Assembly: GCA_029959085.1 (NCBI GenBank) | Contig: JARWIR010000002.1 | Coordinates: 59,574,154 to 59,638,153 of the forward strand | Length of the DNA stretch: 64,000 nt | Direction: 5' to 3' | DNA from: Nemophila menziesii | Lineage: Eukaryota; Streptophyta; Magnoliopsida; Boraginales; Hydrophyllaceae | Part shown: positions 53,196 through 64,000 of the stretch, in pieces | How the letters are laid out: every line of letters starts with the position of its first letter | Numbering within the stretch: position 1 is the stretch's first letter | The notes under the pieces: generated by a model | The model's database searches: none | Seen by the model: the letters and a program-made list of their open reading frames with translations, nothing else | Told to the model about the DNA's origin: nothing | Translations under genes and position numbers: made by a program

Positions 53196-55087
53196 TACCA
53201 AAATGCTCTGGTTGTAACCGAACAACATAGAATATTGTAACATTTTTTAAATATTTTACTATCTCAATTAATCGAATCTAAAGATTAGAAGTTTGTAAAT
53301 AGAATGTGCACTTACTTATTGACTAAAGAGTAGCTTATTATTTTGTTTCTTAACTTTCCCACATATATGAATGATAAATTTATTTTTGACTTTTTTCTTT
53401 TTATATAAGTCAAGTATTTTGAAATGTATGGTTGAAAAAAATATCATTTTCCCTATATTCAACATACCAATAACATTTTTTTATAGAGTATGATTTCTAT
53501 TTCCAATAACTAATAGAATTTTATTTTACTAATAGAGATATTTTTTTTCAAGCCGTGTTAGTGATTGATTAGTACCAAATTTAAAATATTTTCAATATTG
53601 TTTAGATTTGTCATACCGATTAACATGGTTTCCCAAACTACTTGGTGATAGTTTATCTCTTTGAAAATGTTTCAATAATAAATATTTTGTATTGCTTACA
53701 ATTGAAAGATATTTGTTGTTATTGTATTGTTTTATTTTTGTGAAGACGTGTGTTGTTTTTGTTAGAATATCAGTGACTTTAAGTTGTTAATTTATAAATA
53801 GTTTATAATATTATTGATATGATAATTGGTTTAGCCTACTCTTTATATTTCTATATTCATAAAAAATTAATTGTCATGATGTACAATTACATAAATATTG
53901 ACAATAGATTGATTTTAATGATACTTTTAGTCATTTCTATAAAATTATAAAACACTTTTATCAATTGTAAATTTATAATCTATTCAAATTATACGTTGTT
54001 GTTGTTTTTTTATTGTTTATAAATTTAAATTTGAATTTTAAATTTTAAATCCTGATTTAAAGATTAAAAAAATTCATAATGCCAAATCATTCTACCAATT
54101 AGGGTAATTGTTTTAGAAAGGATGAGTAACGAATGTAAAAACATGTTGTTAGGTATTTTTCAAATTTGAGAGGAAATAAATGGACTATAAAGCAATAATG
54201 AACACTTGAAATTCTTAACTTAATGCATCTAGGGATTTATTTTGTAAAATGATATAAAAATATAAGAATAACTAGATCACTACAAGGACTACATCACATG
54301 TATTTAGAGTTTTAGATAAAAAAATAAATATTACGATATATCCTATAATTCCTAATGTAAGGGTAACATATCACCCCATATCTTAAAAAAATCAACGTTG
54401 TTGTTATTGTTTAGTGATCTAATCTTGTGAAACATTAAGATTTTTCGTAATAAGAGAAAGTAATATTGTAAATTTTTACAAGTTTATCTTTTAAATAAAA
54501 TTACAAAATATACTATTTAAAGAATAAATGTTGTTGCTAATGAAAATTGAGATAGACGACATAAAGGACGCACATAAGTCGTGAATGGGCTGTCTCTAGC
54601 GACAACGCACATGTATTCTTGCTATGTCTCGTAGCTAGAACAACACGTGGTATTTTCCTTTTTTTGATTGATTAATTTTATGTTGAAAATGAATATTTTC
54701 CATGTTTAAGTGATGTTGTAATATTCTTGTGGATGATTCTTTACCAATTCTAAAATCAATTGGACTCCTCTCATGATAGAAGTATGATTCACATCGGTTT
54801 ATGTACAATACAATGAAATATGAAATAGATAATATGAGAAATTTGAATATTTTTGATAAAAAGATGGATAAAGGCAGAGACATTGTTTGGGAGAGGCTAT
54901 GGTTTTGTTCTTAGAACTTATGTTTACATTGTAAATCTAATAAATTTAATATAGATTTTCTATAGTGTAAAAATTGAGCCCAATATGAAATTATGAGGTC
55001 TAAATTAAGCCCAGCTTGAGATTAAAAGAAAGCTCAATGTAGTATTACTAATACTACTTGAAACAATTGGGTCTCATAGTCAGATTT
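53196..55087. repeat. Satellite unit 28 (S type)
   Basis: 1,892-bp unit. Has ttctatttcc and catacc like the array majority. tggatgatt near 54731 is shared only with unit 32. ORF 54635-54883. Confidence 0.95.
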
Positions 55088-56979
55088 TACCAAAATGCTC
55101 TGGTTGTAACCGAACAACATAGAATATTGTAACATTTTTTAAATATTTTACTATCTCAATTAATCGAATCTAAAGATTAGAAGTTTGTAAATAGAATGTG
55201 CACTTACTTATTGACTAAAGAGTAGCTTATTATTTTGTTTCTTAACTTTCCCACATATATGAATGATAAATTTATTTTTGACTTTTTTCTTTTTATATAA
55301 GTCAAGTATTTTGAAATGTATGGTTGAAAAAAATATCATTTTCCCTATATTCAACATACCAATAACATTTTTTTATAGAGTATGATTTCTATTTCCAATA
55401 ACTAATAGAATTTTATTTTACTAATAGAGATATTTTTTTTCAAGCCGTGTTAGTGATTGATTAGTACCAAATTTAAAATATTTTCAATATTGTTTAGATT
55501 TGTCATACCGATTAACATGGTTTCCCAAACTACTTGGTGATAGTTTATCTCTTTGAAAATGTTTCAATAATAAATATTTTGTATTGCTTACAATTGAAAG
55601 ATATTTGTTGTTATTGTATTGTTTTATTTTTGTGAAGACGTGTGTTGTTTTTGTTAGAATATCAGTGACTTTAAGTTGTTAATTTATAAATAGTTTATAA
55701 TATTATTGATATGATAATTGGTTTAGCCTACTCTTTATATTTCTATATTCATAAAAAATTAATTGTCATGATGTACAATTACATAAATATTGACAATAGA
55801 TTGATTTTAATGATACTTTTAGTCATTTCTATAAAATTATAAAACACTTTTATCAATTGTAAATTTATAATCTATTCAAATTATACGTTGTTGTTGTTTT
55901 TTTATTGTTTATAAATTTAAATTTGAATTTTAAATTTTAAATCCTGATTTAAAGATTAAAAAAATTCATAATGCCAAATCATTCTACCAATTAGGGTAAT
56001 TGTTTTAGAAAGGATGAGTAACGAATGTAAAAACATGTTGTTAGGTATTTTTCAAATTTGAGAGGAAATAAATGGACTATAAAGCAATAATGAACACTTG
56101 AAATTCTTAACTTAATGCATCTAGGGATTTATTTTGTAAAATGATATAAAAATATAAGAATAACTAGATCACTACAAGGACTACATCACATGTATTTAGA
56201 GTTTTAGATAAAAAAATAAATATTACGATATATCCTATAATTCCTAATGTAAGGGTAACATATCACCCCATATCTTAAAAAAATCAACGTTGTTGTTATT
56301 GTTTAGTGATCTAATCTTGTGAAACATTAAGATTTTTCGTAATAAGAGAAAGTAATATTGTAAATTTTTACAAGTTTATCTTTTAAATAAAATTACAAAA
56401 TATACTATTTAAAGAATAAATGTTGTTGCTAATGAAAATTGAGATAGACGACATAAAGGACGCACATAAGTCGTGAATGGGCTGTCTCTAGCGACAACGC
56501 ACATGTATTCTTGCTATGTCTCGTAGCTAGAACAACACGTGGTATTTTCCTTTTTTTGATTGATTAATTTTATGTTGAAAATGAATATTTTCCATGTTTA
56601 AGTGATGTTGTAATATTCTTGTGGACGATTCTTTACCAATTCTAAAATCAATTGGACTCCTCTCATGATAGAAGTATGATTCACATCGGTTTATGTACAA
56701 TACAATGAAATATGAAATAGATAATATGAGAAATTTGAATATTTTTGATAAAAAGATGGATAAAGGCAGAGACATTGTTTGGGAGAGGCTATGGTTTTGT
56801 TCTTAGAACTTATGTTTACATTGTAAATCTAATAAATTTAATATAGATTTTCTATAGTGTAAAAATTGAGCCCAATATGAAATTATGAGGTCTAAATTAA
56901 GCCCAGCTTGAGATTAAAAGAAAGTTCAATGTAGTATTACTAATACTACTTGAAACAATTGGGTCTCATAGTCAGATTT
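55088..56979. repeat. Satellite unit 29 (S type)
   Basis: 1,892-bp unit, the last of the run (units 24-29) with the gataaaaaaataaat extra A. aaagttcaat (56921) recurs in unit 30. ORF 56527-56775. Confidence 0.95.
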
Positions 56980-58870
56980 TACCAAAATGCTCTGGTTGTA
57001 ACCGAACAACATAGAATATTGTAACATTTTTTAAATATTTTACTATCTCAATTAATCGAATCTAAAGATTAGAAGTTTGTAAATAGAATGTGCACTTACT
57101 TATTGACTAAAGAGTAGCTTATTATTTTGTTTCTTAACTTTCCCACATATATGAATGATAAATTTATTTTTGACTTTTTTCTTTTTATATAAGTCAAGTA
57201 TTTTGAAATGTATGGTTGAAAAAAATATCATTTTCCCTATATTCAACATACCAATAACATTTTTTTATAGAGTATGATTTCTATTTCCAATAACTAATAG
57301 AATTTTATTTTACTAATAGAAATATTTTTTTTCAAGCCGTGTTAGTGATTGAGTAGTACCAAATTTAAAATATTTTCAATATTGTTTAGATTTGTCATAC
57401 CGATTAACATGGTTTCCCAAACTACTTGGTGATAGTTTATCTCTTTGAAAATGTTTCAATAATAAATATTTTGTATTGCTTACAATTGAAAGATATTTGT
57501 TGTTATTGTATTGTTTTATTTTTGTGAAGACGTGTGTTGTTTTTGTTAGAATATCAGTGACTTTAAGTTGTTAATTTATAAATAGTTTATAATATTATTG
57601 ATATGATAATTGGTTTAGCCTACTCTTTATATTTCTATATTCATAAAAAATTAATTGTCATGATGTACAATTACATAAACATTGACAATAGATTGATTTT
57701 AATGATACTTTCAATCATTTCTATAAAATTATAGAACACTTTTATCAATTGTAAATTTATAATCTATTCAAATTACACGTTGTTGTTGTTTTCTTATTGT
57801 TTATAAATTTAAATTTGAATTTTAAATTTTAAATCCTGATTTAAAGATTAAAAAAATTCATAATGCCAAATCATTCTACCAATTAGGGTAATTGTTTTAG
57901 AAAGATGGAGTAACGAATGTAAAAACATGTTGTTAGGTATTTTTCAAATTTGAGAGGAAATAAATGGACTATAAAGCAATAATGAACACTTGAAATTCTT
58001 AACTTAATGCATCTAGGGATTTATTTTGTAAAATGATATAAAAATATAAGAATAACTAGATCACTACAAGGACTACATCACATGTATTTAGAGTTTTAGA
58101 TAAAAAATAAATATTACGATATATCCTATAATTCCTAATGTAAGGGTAACATATCACCCCATATCTTAAAAAAATCAACGTTGTTGTTATTGTTTAGTGA
58201 TCTAATCTTGTGAAACATTAAGATTTTTCGTAATAAGAGAAAGTAATATTGTAAATTTTTACAAGTTTATCTTTTAAATAAAATTACAAAATATACTATT
58301 TAAAGAATAAATGTTGTTGCTAATGAAAATTGAGATAGACGACATAAAGGACGCACATAAGTCGTGAATGGGCTGTCTCTAGCGACAACGCACATGTATT
58401 CTTGCTATGTCTCGTAGCTAGAACAACACGTGGTATTTTCCTTTTTTTGATTGATTAATTTTAGGTTGAAAATGAATATTTTCCATGTTTAAGTGATGTT
58501 GTAATATTCTTGTGGACGATTCTTTACCAATTCTAAAATCAATTGGACTCCTCTCATGATAGAAGTATGATTCACATCGGTTTATGTACAATACAATGAA
58601 ATATGAAATAGATAATATGAGAAATTTGAATATTTTTGATAAAAAGATGGATAAAGGCAGAGACATTGTTTGGGAGAGGCTATGGTTTTGTTCTTAGAAC
58701 TTATGTTTACATTGTAAATCTAATAAATTTAATATAGATTTTCTATAGTGTAAAAATTGAGCCCAATATGAAATTATGAGGTCTAAATTAAGCCCAGCTT
58801 GAGATTAAAAGAAAGTTCAATGTAGTATTACTAATACTACTTGAAACAATTGGGTCTCATAGTCAGATTT
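56980..58870. repeat. Satellite unit 30 (S type)
   Basis: 1,891-bp unit. atagaaatat (about 57319), gagtagtacc (57351) and ctttcaatc (about 57709) recur in unit 31. Has the tttaggttg variant also seen in units 23 and 24. ORF 58418-58666. Confidence 0.95.
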
Positions 58871-60761
58871 TACCAAAATGCTCTGGTTGTAACCGAACAA
58901 CATAGAATATTGTAACATTTTTTAAATATTTTACTATCTCAATTAATCGAATCTAAAGATTAGAAGTTTGTAAATAGAATGTGCACTTACTTATTGACTA
59001 AAGAGTAGCTTATTATTTTGTTTCTTAACTTTCCCACATATATGAATGATAAATTTATTTTTGACTTTTTTCTTTTTATATAAGTCAAGTATTTTGAAAT
59101 GTATGGTTGAAAAAAATATCATTTTCCCTATATTCAACATACCAATAACATTTTTTTATAGAGTATGATTTCTATTTCCAATAACTAATAGAATTTTATT
59201 TTACTAATAGAAATATTTTTTTTCAAGCCGTGTTAGTGATTGAGTAGTACCAAATTTAAAATATTTTCAATATTGTTTAGATTTGTCATACCGATTAACA
59301 TGGTTTCCCAAACTACTTGGTGATAGTTTATCTCTTTGAAAATGTTTCAATAATAAATATTTTGTATTGCTTACAATTGAAAGATATTTGTTGTTATTGT
59401 ATTGTTTTATTTTTGTGAAGACGTGTGTTGTTTTTGTTAGAATATCAGTGACTTTAAGTTGTTAATTTATAAATAGTTTATAATATTATTGATATGATAA
59501 TTGGTTTAGCCTACTCTTTATATTTCTATATTCATAAAAAATTAATTGTCATGATGTACAATTACATAAACATTGACAATAGATTGATTTTAATGATACT
59601 TTCAATCATTTCTATAAAATTATAGAACACTTTTATCAATTGTAAATTTATAATCTATTCAAATTACACGTTGTTGTTGTTTTCTTATTGTTTATAAATT
59701 TAAATTTGAATTTTAAATTTTAAATCCTGATTTAAAGATTAAAAAAATTCATAATGCCAAATCATTCTACCAATTAGGGTAATTGTTTTAGAAAGATGGA
59801 GTCACGAATGTAAAAACATGTTGTTAGGTATTTTTCAAATTTGAGAGGAAATAAATGGACTATAAAGCAATAATGAACACTTGAAATTCTTAACTTAATG
59901 CATCTAGGGATTTATTTTGTAAAATGATATAAAAATATAAGAATAACTAGATCACTACAAGGACTACATCACATGTATTTAGAGTTTTAGATAAAAAATA
60001 AATATTACGATATATCCTATAATTCCTAATGTAAGGGTAACATATCACCCCATATCTTAAAAAAATCAACGTTGTTGTTATTGTTTAGTGATCTAATCTT
60101 GTGAAACATTAAGATTTTTCGTAATAAGAGAAAGTAATATTGTAAATTTTTACAAGTTTATCTTTTAAATAAAATTACAAAATATACTATTTAAAGAATA
60201 AATGTTGTTGCTAATGAAAATTGAGATAGACGACATAAAGGACGCACATAAGTCGTGAATGGGCTGTCTCTAGCGACAACGCACATGTATTCTTGCTATG
60301 TCTCGTAGCTAGAACAACACGTGGTATTTTCCTTTTTTTGATTGATTAATTTTATGTTGAAAATGAATATTTTCCATGTTTAAGTGATGTTGTAATATTC
60401 TTGTGGACGATTCTTTACCAATTCTAAAATCAATTGGACTCCTCTCATGATAGAAGTATGATTCACATCGGTTTATGTACAATACAATGAAATATGAAAT
60501 AGATAATATGAGAAATTTGAATATTTTTGATAAAAAGATGGATAAAGGCAGAGACATTGTTTGGGAGAGGCTATGGTTTTGTTCTTAGAACTTATGTTTA
60601 CATTGTAAATCTAATAAATTTAAAATAGATTTTCTATAGTGTAAAAATTGAGCCCAATATGAAATTATGAGGTCTAAATTAAGCCCAGCTTGAGATTAAA
60701 AGAAAGCTCAATGTAGTATTACTAATACTACTTGAAACAATTGGGTCTCATAGTCAGATTT
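58871..60761. repeat. Satellite unit 31 (S type)
   Basis: 1,891-bp near copy of unit 30. Private gagtcacg near 59800 and tttaaaatag near 60619. ORF 60309-60557. Confidence 0.95.
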
Positions 60762-62652
60762 TACCAAAATGCTCTGGTTGTAACCGAACAACATAGAATA
60801 TTGTAACATTTTTTAAATATTTTACTATCTCAATTAATCGAATCTAAAGATTAGAAGTTTGTAAATAGAATGTGCACTTACTTATTGACTAAAGAGTAGC
60901 TTATTATTTTGTTTCTTAACTTTCCCACATATATGAATGATAAATTTATTTTTGACTTTTTTCTTTTTATATAAGTCAAGTATTTTGAAATGTATGGTTG
61001 AAAAAAATATCATTTTCCCTATATTCAACATACCAATAACATTTTTTTATAGAGTATGATTTCTATTTTCAATAACTAATAGAATTTTATTTTACTAATA
61101 GAGATATTTTTTTTCAAGCCGTGTTAGTGATTGATTAGTACCAAATTTAAAATATTTTCAATATTGTTTAGATTTGTCATACCGATTAACATGGTTTCCC
61201 AAACTACTTGGTGATAGTTTATCTCTTTGAAAATGTTTCAATAATAAATATTTTGTATTGCTTACAATTGAAAGATATTTGTTGTTATTGTATTGTTTTA
61301 TTTTTGTGAAGACGTGTGTTGTTTTTGTTAGAATATCAGTGACTTTAAGTTGTTAATTTATAAATAGTTTATAATATTATTGATATGATAATTGGTTTAG
61401 CCTACTCTTTATATTTCTATATTCATAAAAAATTAATTGTCATGATGTACAATTACATAAACATTGACAATAGATTGATTTTAATTATACTTTTAATCAT
61501 TTCTATAAAACTATAAAACACTTTTATCAATTGTAAATTTATAATCTATTCAAATTATACGTTGTTGTTGTTTTTTTATTGTTTATAAATTTAAATTTGA
61601 ATTTTAAATTTTAAATCCTGATTTAAAGATTAAAAAAATTCATAATGCCAAATCATTCTACCAATTAGGGTAATTGTTTTAGAAAGGATGAGTAACGAAT
61701 GTAAAAACATGTTGTTAGGTATTTTTCAAATTTGAGAGGAAATAAATGGACTATAAAGCAATAATGAACACTTGAAATTCTTAACTTAATGCATCTAGTG
61801 ATTTATTTTGTAAAATGATATAAAAATATAAGAATAACTAGATCACTACAAGGACTACATCACATGTATTTAGAGTTTTAGATAAAAAATAAATATTACG
61901 ATATATCCTATAATTCCTAATGTAAGGGTAACATATCACCCCATATCTTAAAAAAATCAACGTTGTTGTTATTGTTTAGTGATCTAATCTTGTGAAACAT
62001 TAAGATTTTTCGTAATAAGAGAAAGTAATATTGTAAATTTTTACAAGTTTATCTTTTAAATAAAATTACAAAATATACTATTTAAAGAATAAATGTTGTT
62101 GCTAATGAAAATTGAGATAGACGACATAAAGGACGCACATAAGTCGTGAATGGGCTGTCTCTAGCGACAACGCACATGTATTCTTGCTATGTCTCGTAGC
62201 TAGAACAACACGTGGTATTTTCCTTTTTTTGATTGATTAATTTTATGTTGAAAATGAATATTTTCCTTGTTTAAGTGATGTTGTAATATTCTTGTGGATG
62301 ATTCTTTACCAATTCTAAAATCAATTGGACTCCTCTCATGATAGAAGTATGATTCACATCGGTTTATGTACAATACAATGAAATATGAAATAGATAATAT
62401 GAGAAATTTGAATATTTTTGATAAAAAGATGGATAAAGGCAGAGACATTGTTTGGGAGAGACTATGGTTTTGTTCTTAGAACTTATGTTTACATTGTAAA
62501 TCTAATAAATTTAATATAGATTTTCTATAGTGTAAAAATTGAGCCCAATATGAAATTATGAGGTCTAAATTAAGCCCAGCTTGAGATTAAAAGAAAGCTC
62601 AATGTAGTATTACTAATACTACTTGAAACAATTGGGTCTCATAGTCAGATTT
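60762..62652. repeat. Satellite unit 32 (S type)
   Basis: 1,891-bp unit. ttaattatac (61481) and gcatctagtg (61791) recur in unit 33. Private changes: tattttcaataac near 61066, aaactataaaac near 61508, cttgtttaag near 62267 (K for M in the ORF). ORF 62200-62448. Confidence 0.95.
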
Positions 62653-64000
62653 TACCAAAATGCTCTGGTTGTAACCGAACAACATAGAATATTGTAACAT
62701 TTTTTAAATATTTTACTATCTCAATTAATCGAATCTAAAGATTAGAAGTTTGTAAATAGAATGTGCACTTACTTATTGACTAAAGAGTAGCTTATTATTT
62801 TGTTTCTTAACTTTCCCACATATATGAATGATAAATTTATTTTTGACTTTTTTCTTTTTATATAAGTCAAGTATTTTGAAATGTATGGTTGAAAAAAATA
62901 TCATTTTCCCTATATTCAACATACCAATAACATTTTTTTATAGAGTATGATTTCTATTTCCAATAACTAATAGAATTTTATTTTACTAATAGAGATATTT
63001 TTTTTCAAGCCGTGTTAGTGATTGATTAGTACCAAATTTAAAATATTTTCAATATTGTTTAGATTTGTCATACCGATTAACATGGTTTCCCAAACTACTT
63101 GGTGATAGTTTATCTCTTTGAAAATGTTTCAATAATAAATATTTTGTATTGCTTACAATTGAAAGATATTTGTTGTTATTGTATTGTTTTATTTTTGTGA
63201 AGACGTGTGTTGTTTTTGTTAGAATATCAGTGACTTTAAGTTGTTAATTTATAAATAGTTTATAATATTATTGATATGATAATTGGTTTAGCCTACTCTT
63301 TATATTTCTATATTCATAAAAAATTAATTGTCATGACGTACAATTACATAAACATTGACAATAGATTGATTTTAATTATACTTTTAATCATTTCTATAAA
63401 ATTATAAAACACTTTTATCAATTGTAAATTTATAATCTATTCAAATTATACGTTGTTGTTGTTTTTTTATTGTTTATAAATTTAAATTTGAATTTTAAAT
63501 TTTAAATCCTGATTTAAAGATTAAAAAAATTCATAATGCCAAATCATTCTACCAATTAGGGTAATTGTTTTAGAAAGGATGAGTAACGAATGTAAAAACA
63601 TGTTGTTAGGTATTTTTCAAATTTGAGAGGAAATAAATGGACTATAAAGCAATAATGAACACTTGAAATTCTTAACTTAATGCATCTAGTGATTTATTTT
63701 GTAAAATGATATAAAAATATAAGAATAACTAGATCACTACAAGGACTACATCACATGTATTTAGAGTTTTAGATAAAAAATAAATATTACGATATATCCT
63801 ATAATTCCTAATGTAAGGGTAACATATCACCCCATATCTTAAAAAAATCAACGTTGTTGTTATTGTTTAGTGATCTAATCTTGTGAAACATTAAGATTTT
63901 TCGTAATAAGAGAAAGTAATATTGTAAATTTTTACAAGTTTATCTTTTAAATAAAATTACAAAATATACTATTTAAAGAATAAATGTTGTTGCTAATGAA
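62653..64000. repeat. Satellite unit 33 (partial, S-like)
   Basis: 1,348 bp of a unit cut by the window end, before the G-box island and ORF. It has the 10-bp palindrome insert, so it is S-type or S-derived upstream. Private catgacgtac near 63331. Confidence 0.93.

Larger units (their letters stand above)
1..64000. repeat. Macrosatellite array, 33 tandem units of about 1.9/2.1 kb
   Basis: The same AT-rich sequence recurs head to tail from the first to the last base, with no spacer and no inverted unit. Landmarks seen in essentially every unit, in order, are: taccaaaat(g/a), acttggtgatag, gtgaagacgtgtg, the AAATTTAAATTT palindrome, ggactataaagcaataatg, tcaccccatatc, acaacacgtggtatt, a minus-strand ORF, and a GTAGTATT hairpin. 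Two length classes are present (L about 2,132 bp; S about 1,892 bp). There is no gene-sized unique sequence anywhere. Alternatives considered were an rDNA spacer, LTR-element clusters and a true tandem gene family; none has positive support. A plant nuclear satellite is the best inference. Copy number in long arrays is prone to assembly collapse or expansion. Confidence 0.97.

Noticed and set aside
1..64000. CRISPR array or prokaryotic repeat system
   Set aside because: Units are near 2 kb with no short repeat/spacer alternation and no cas genes.
1..64000. Ribosomal DNA or 5S cluster
   Set aside because: No rRNA-like conserved, GC-balanced sequence in the unit. All of it is AT-rich and fast-varying.
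1..64000. Nested LTR retrotransposons or Helitrons
   Set aside because: No primer-binding site, polypurine tract, gag/pol reading frame or target duplication was seen, and the head-to-tail periodicity is too regular.
1..64000. Wholesale assembly duplication artefact
   Set aside because: Most units carry private variants and recombinant structures, so the array is not a simple copy-paste error. Exact copy number, especially of near-identical neighbours such as 26/27, remains unverified.

Overview
The whole 64 kb window is one uninterrupted head-to-tail tandem array of a long AT-rich repeat (a macrosatellite or long-monomer satellite). Setting the unit start at the recurring 'taccaaaatg/taccaaaata' motif, I count 32 complete units and one partial unit cut by the window end. 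No unique flanking DNA is visible at either edge, so the array continues in both directions. I see no rRNA, tRNA, CRISPR, transposase, reverse transcriptase, integrase or other recognisable gene.

The window looks eukaryotic and most likely comes from a flowering-plant nuclear genome. This is an inference from three things: kilobase-scale satellite organisation, the absence of prokaryotic gene layout, and a plant-style promoter block on the minus strand of every unit. That block has two TGGGCT 'site II' elements, a TATA-like box, an AAAACCCTAG telo-box and then an AACAATG start context. The species cannot be named from this sequence.

There are two unit classes. Long units (L, about 2,132 bp) carry a 251-bp segment between a G-box and the 3' end of a short minus-strand ORF. 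Short units (S, about 1,892 bp, or 1,885 with a 7-bp deletion) lack it. The two classes also differ by linked substitutions over the last 600-900 bp. The order is L S L S S L S L S S L S S S L S L L L, followed by fourteen S units. The first 38 kb (units 1-19) is therefore an interspersed L/S domain, and 38-64 kb (units 20-33) is a homogeneous S domain. A 19-bp deletion sits at the unit 20/21 junction.

The array records its own history. A 5.9-kb S-L-S block (units 7-9) is duplicated as units 10-12, and the junction unit is a chimera of the kind unequal crossing-over predicts. In the distal half, neighbouring units share private variants exactly one unit apart, which indicates repeated single-unit duplications. 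Units 5, 18 and 19 are visible L/S or subtype recombinants.

Every complete unit keeps a minus-strand ATG ORF (82 codons in S, 91 in L) just downstream of the promoter-like block. However, L and S copies differ in it by nine nonsynonymous changes against one synonymous change, and the telo-box is broken in the S units. The best reading is a satellite that captured the 5' end of an ordinary plant gene, not an array of working genes. Coordinates were counted by hand and should be good to a base or two. Copy number is as given in this assembly and is not independently verified.
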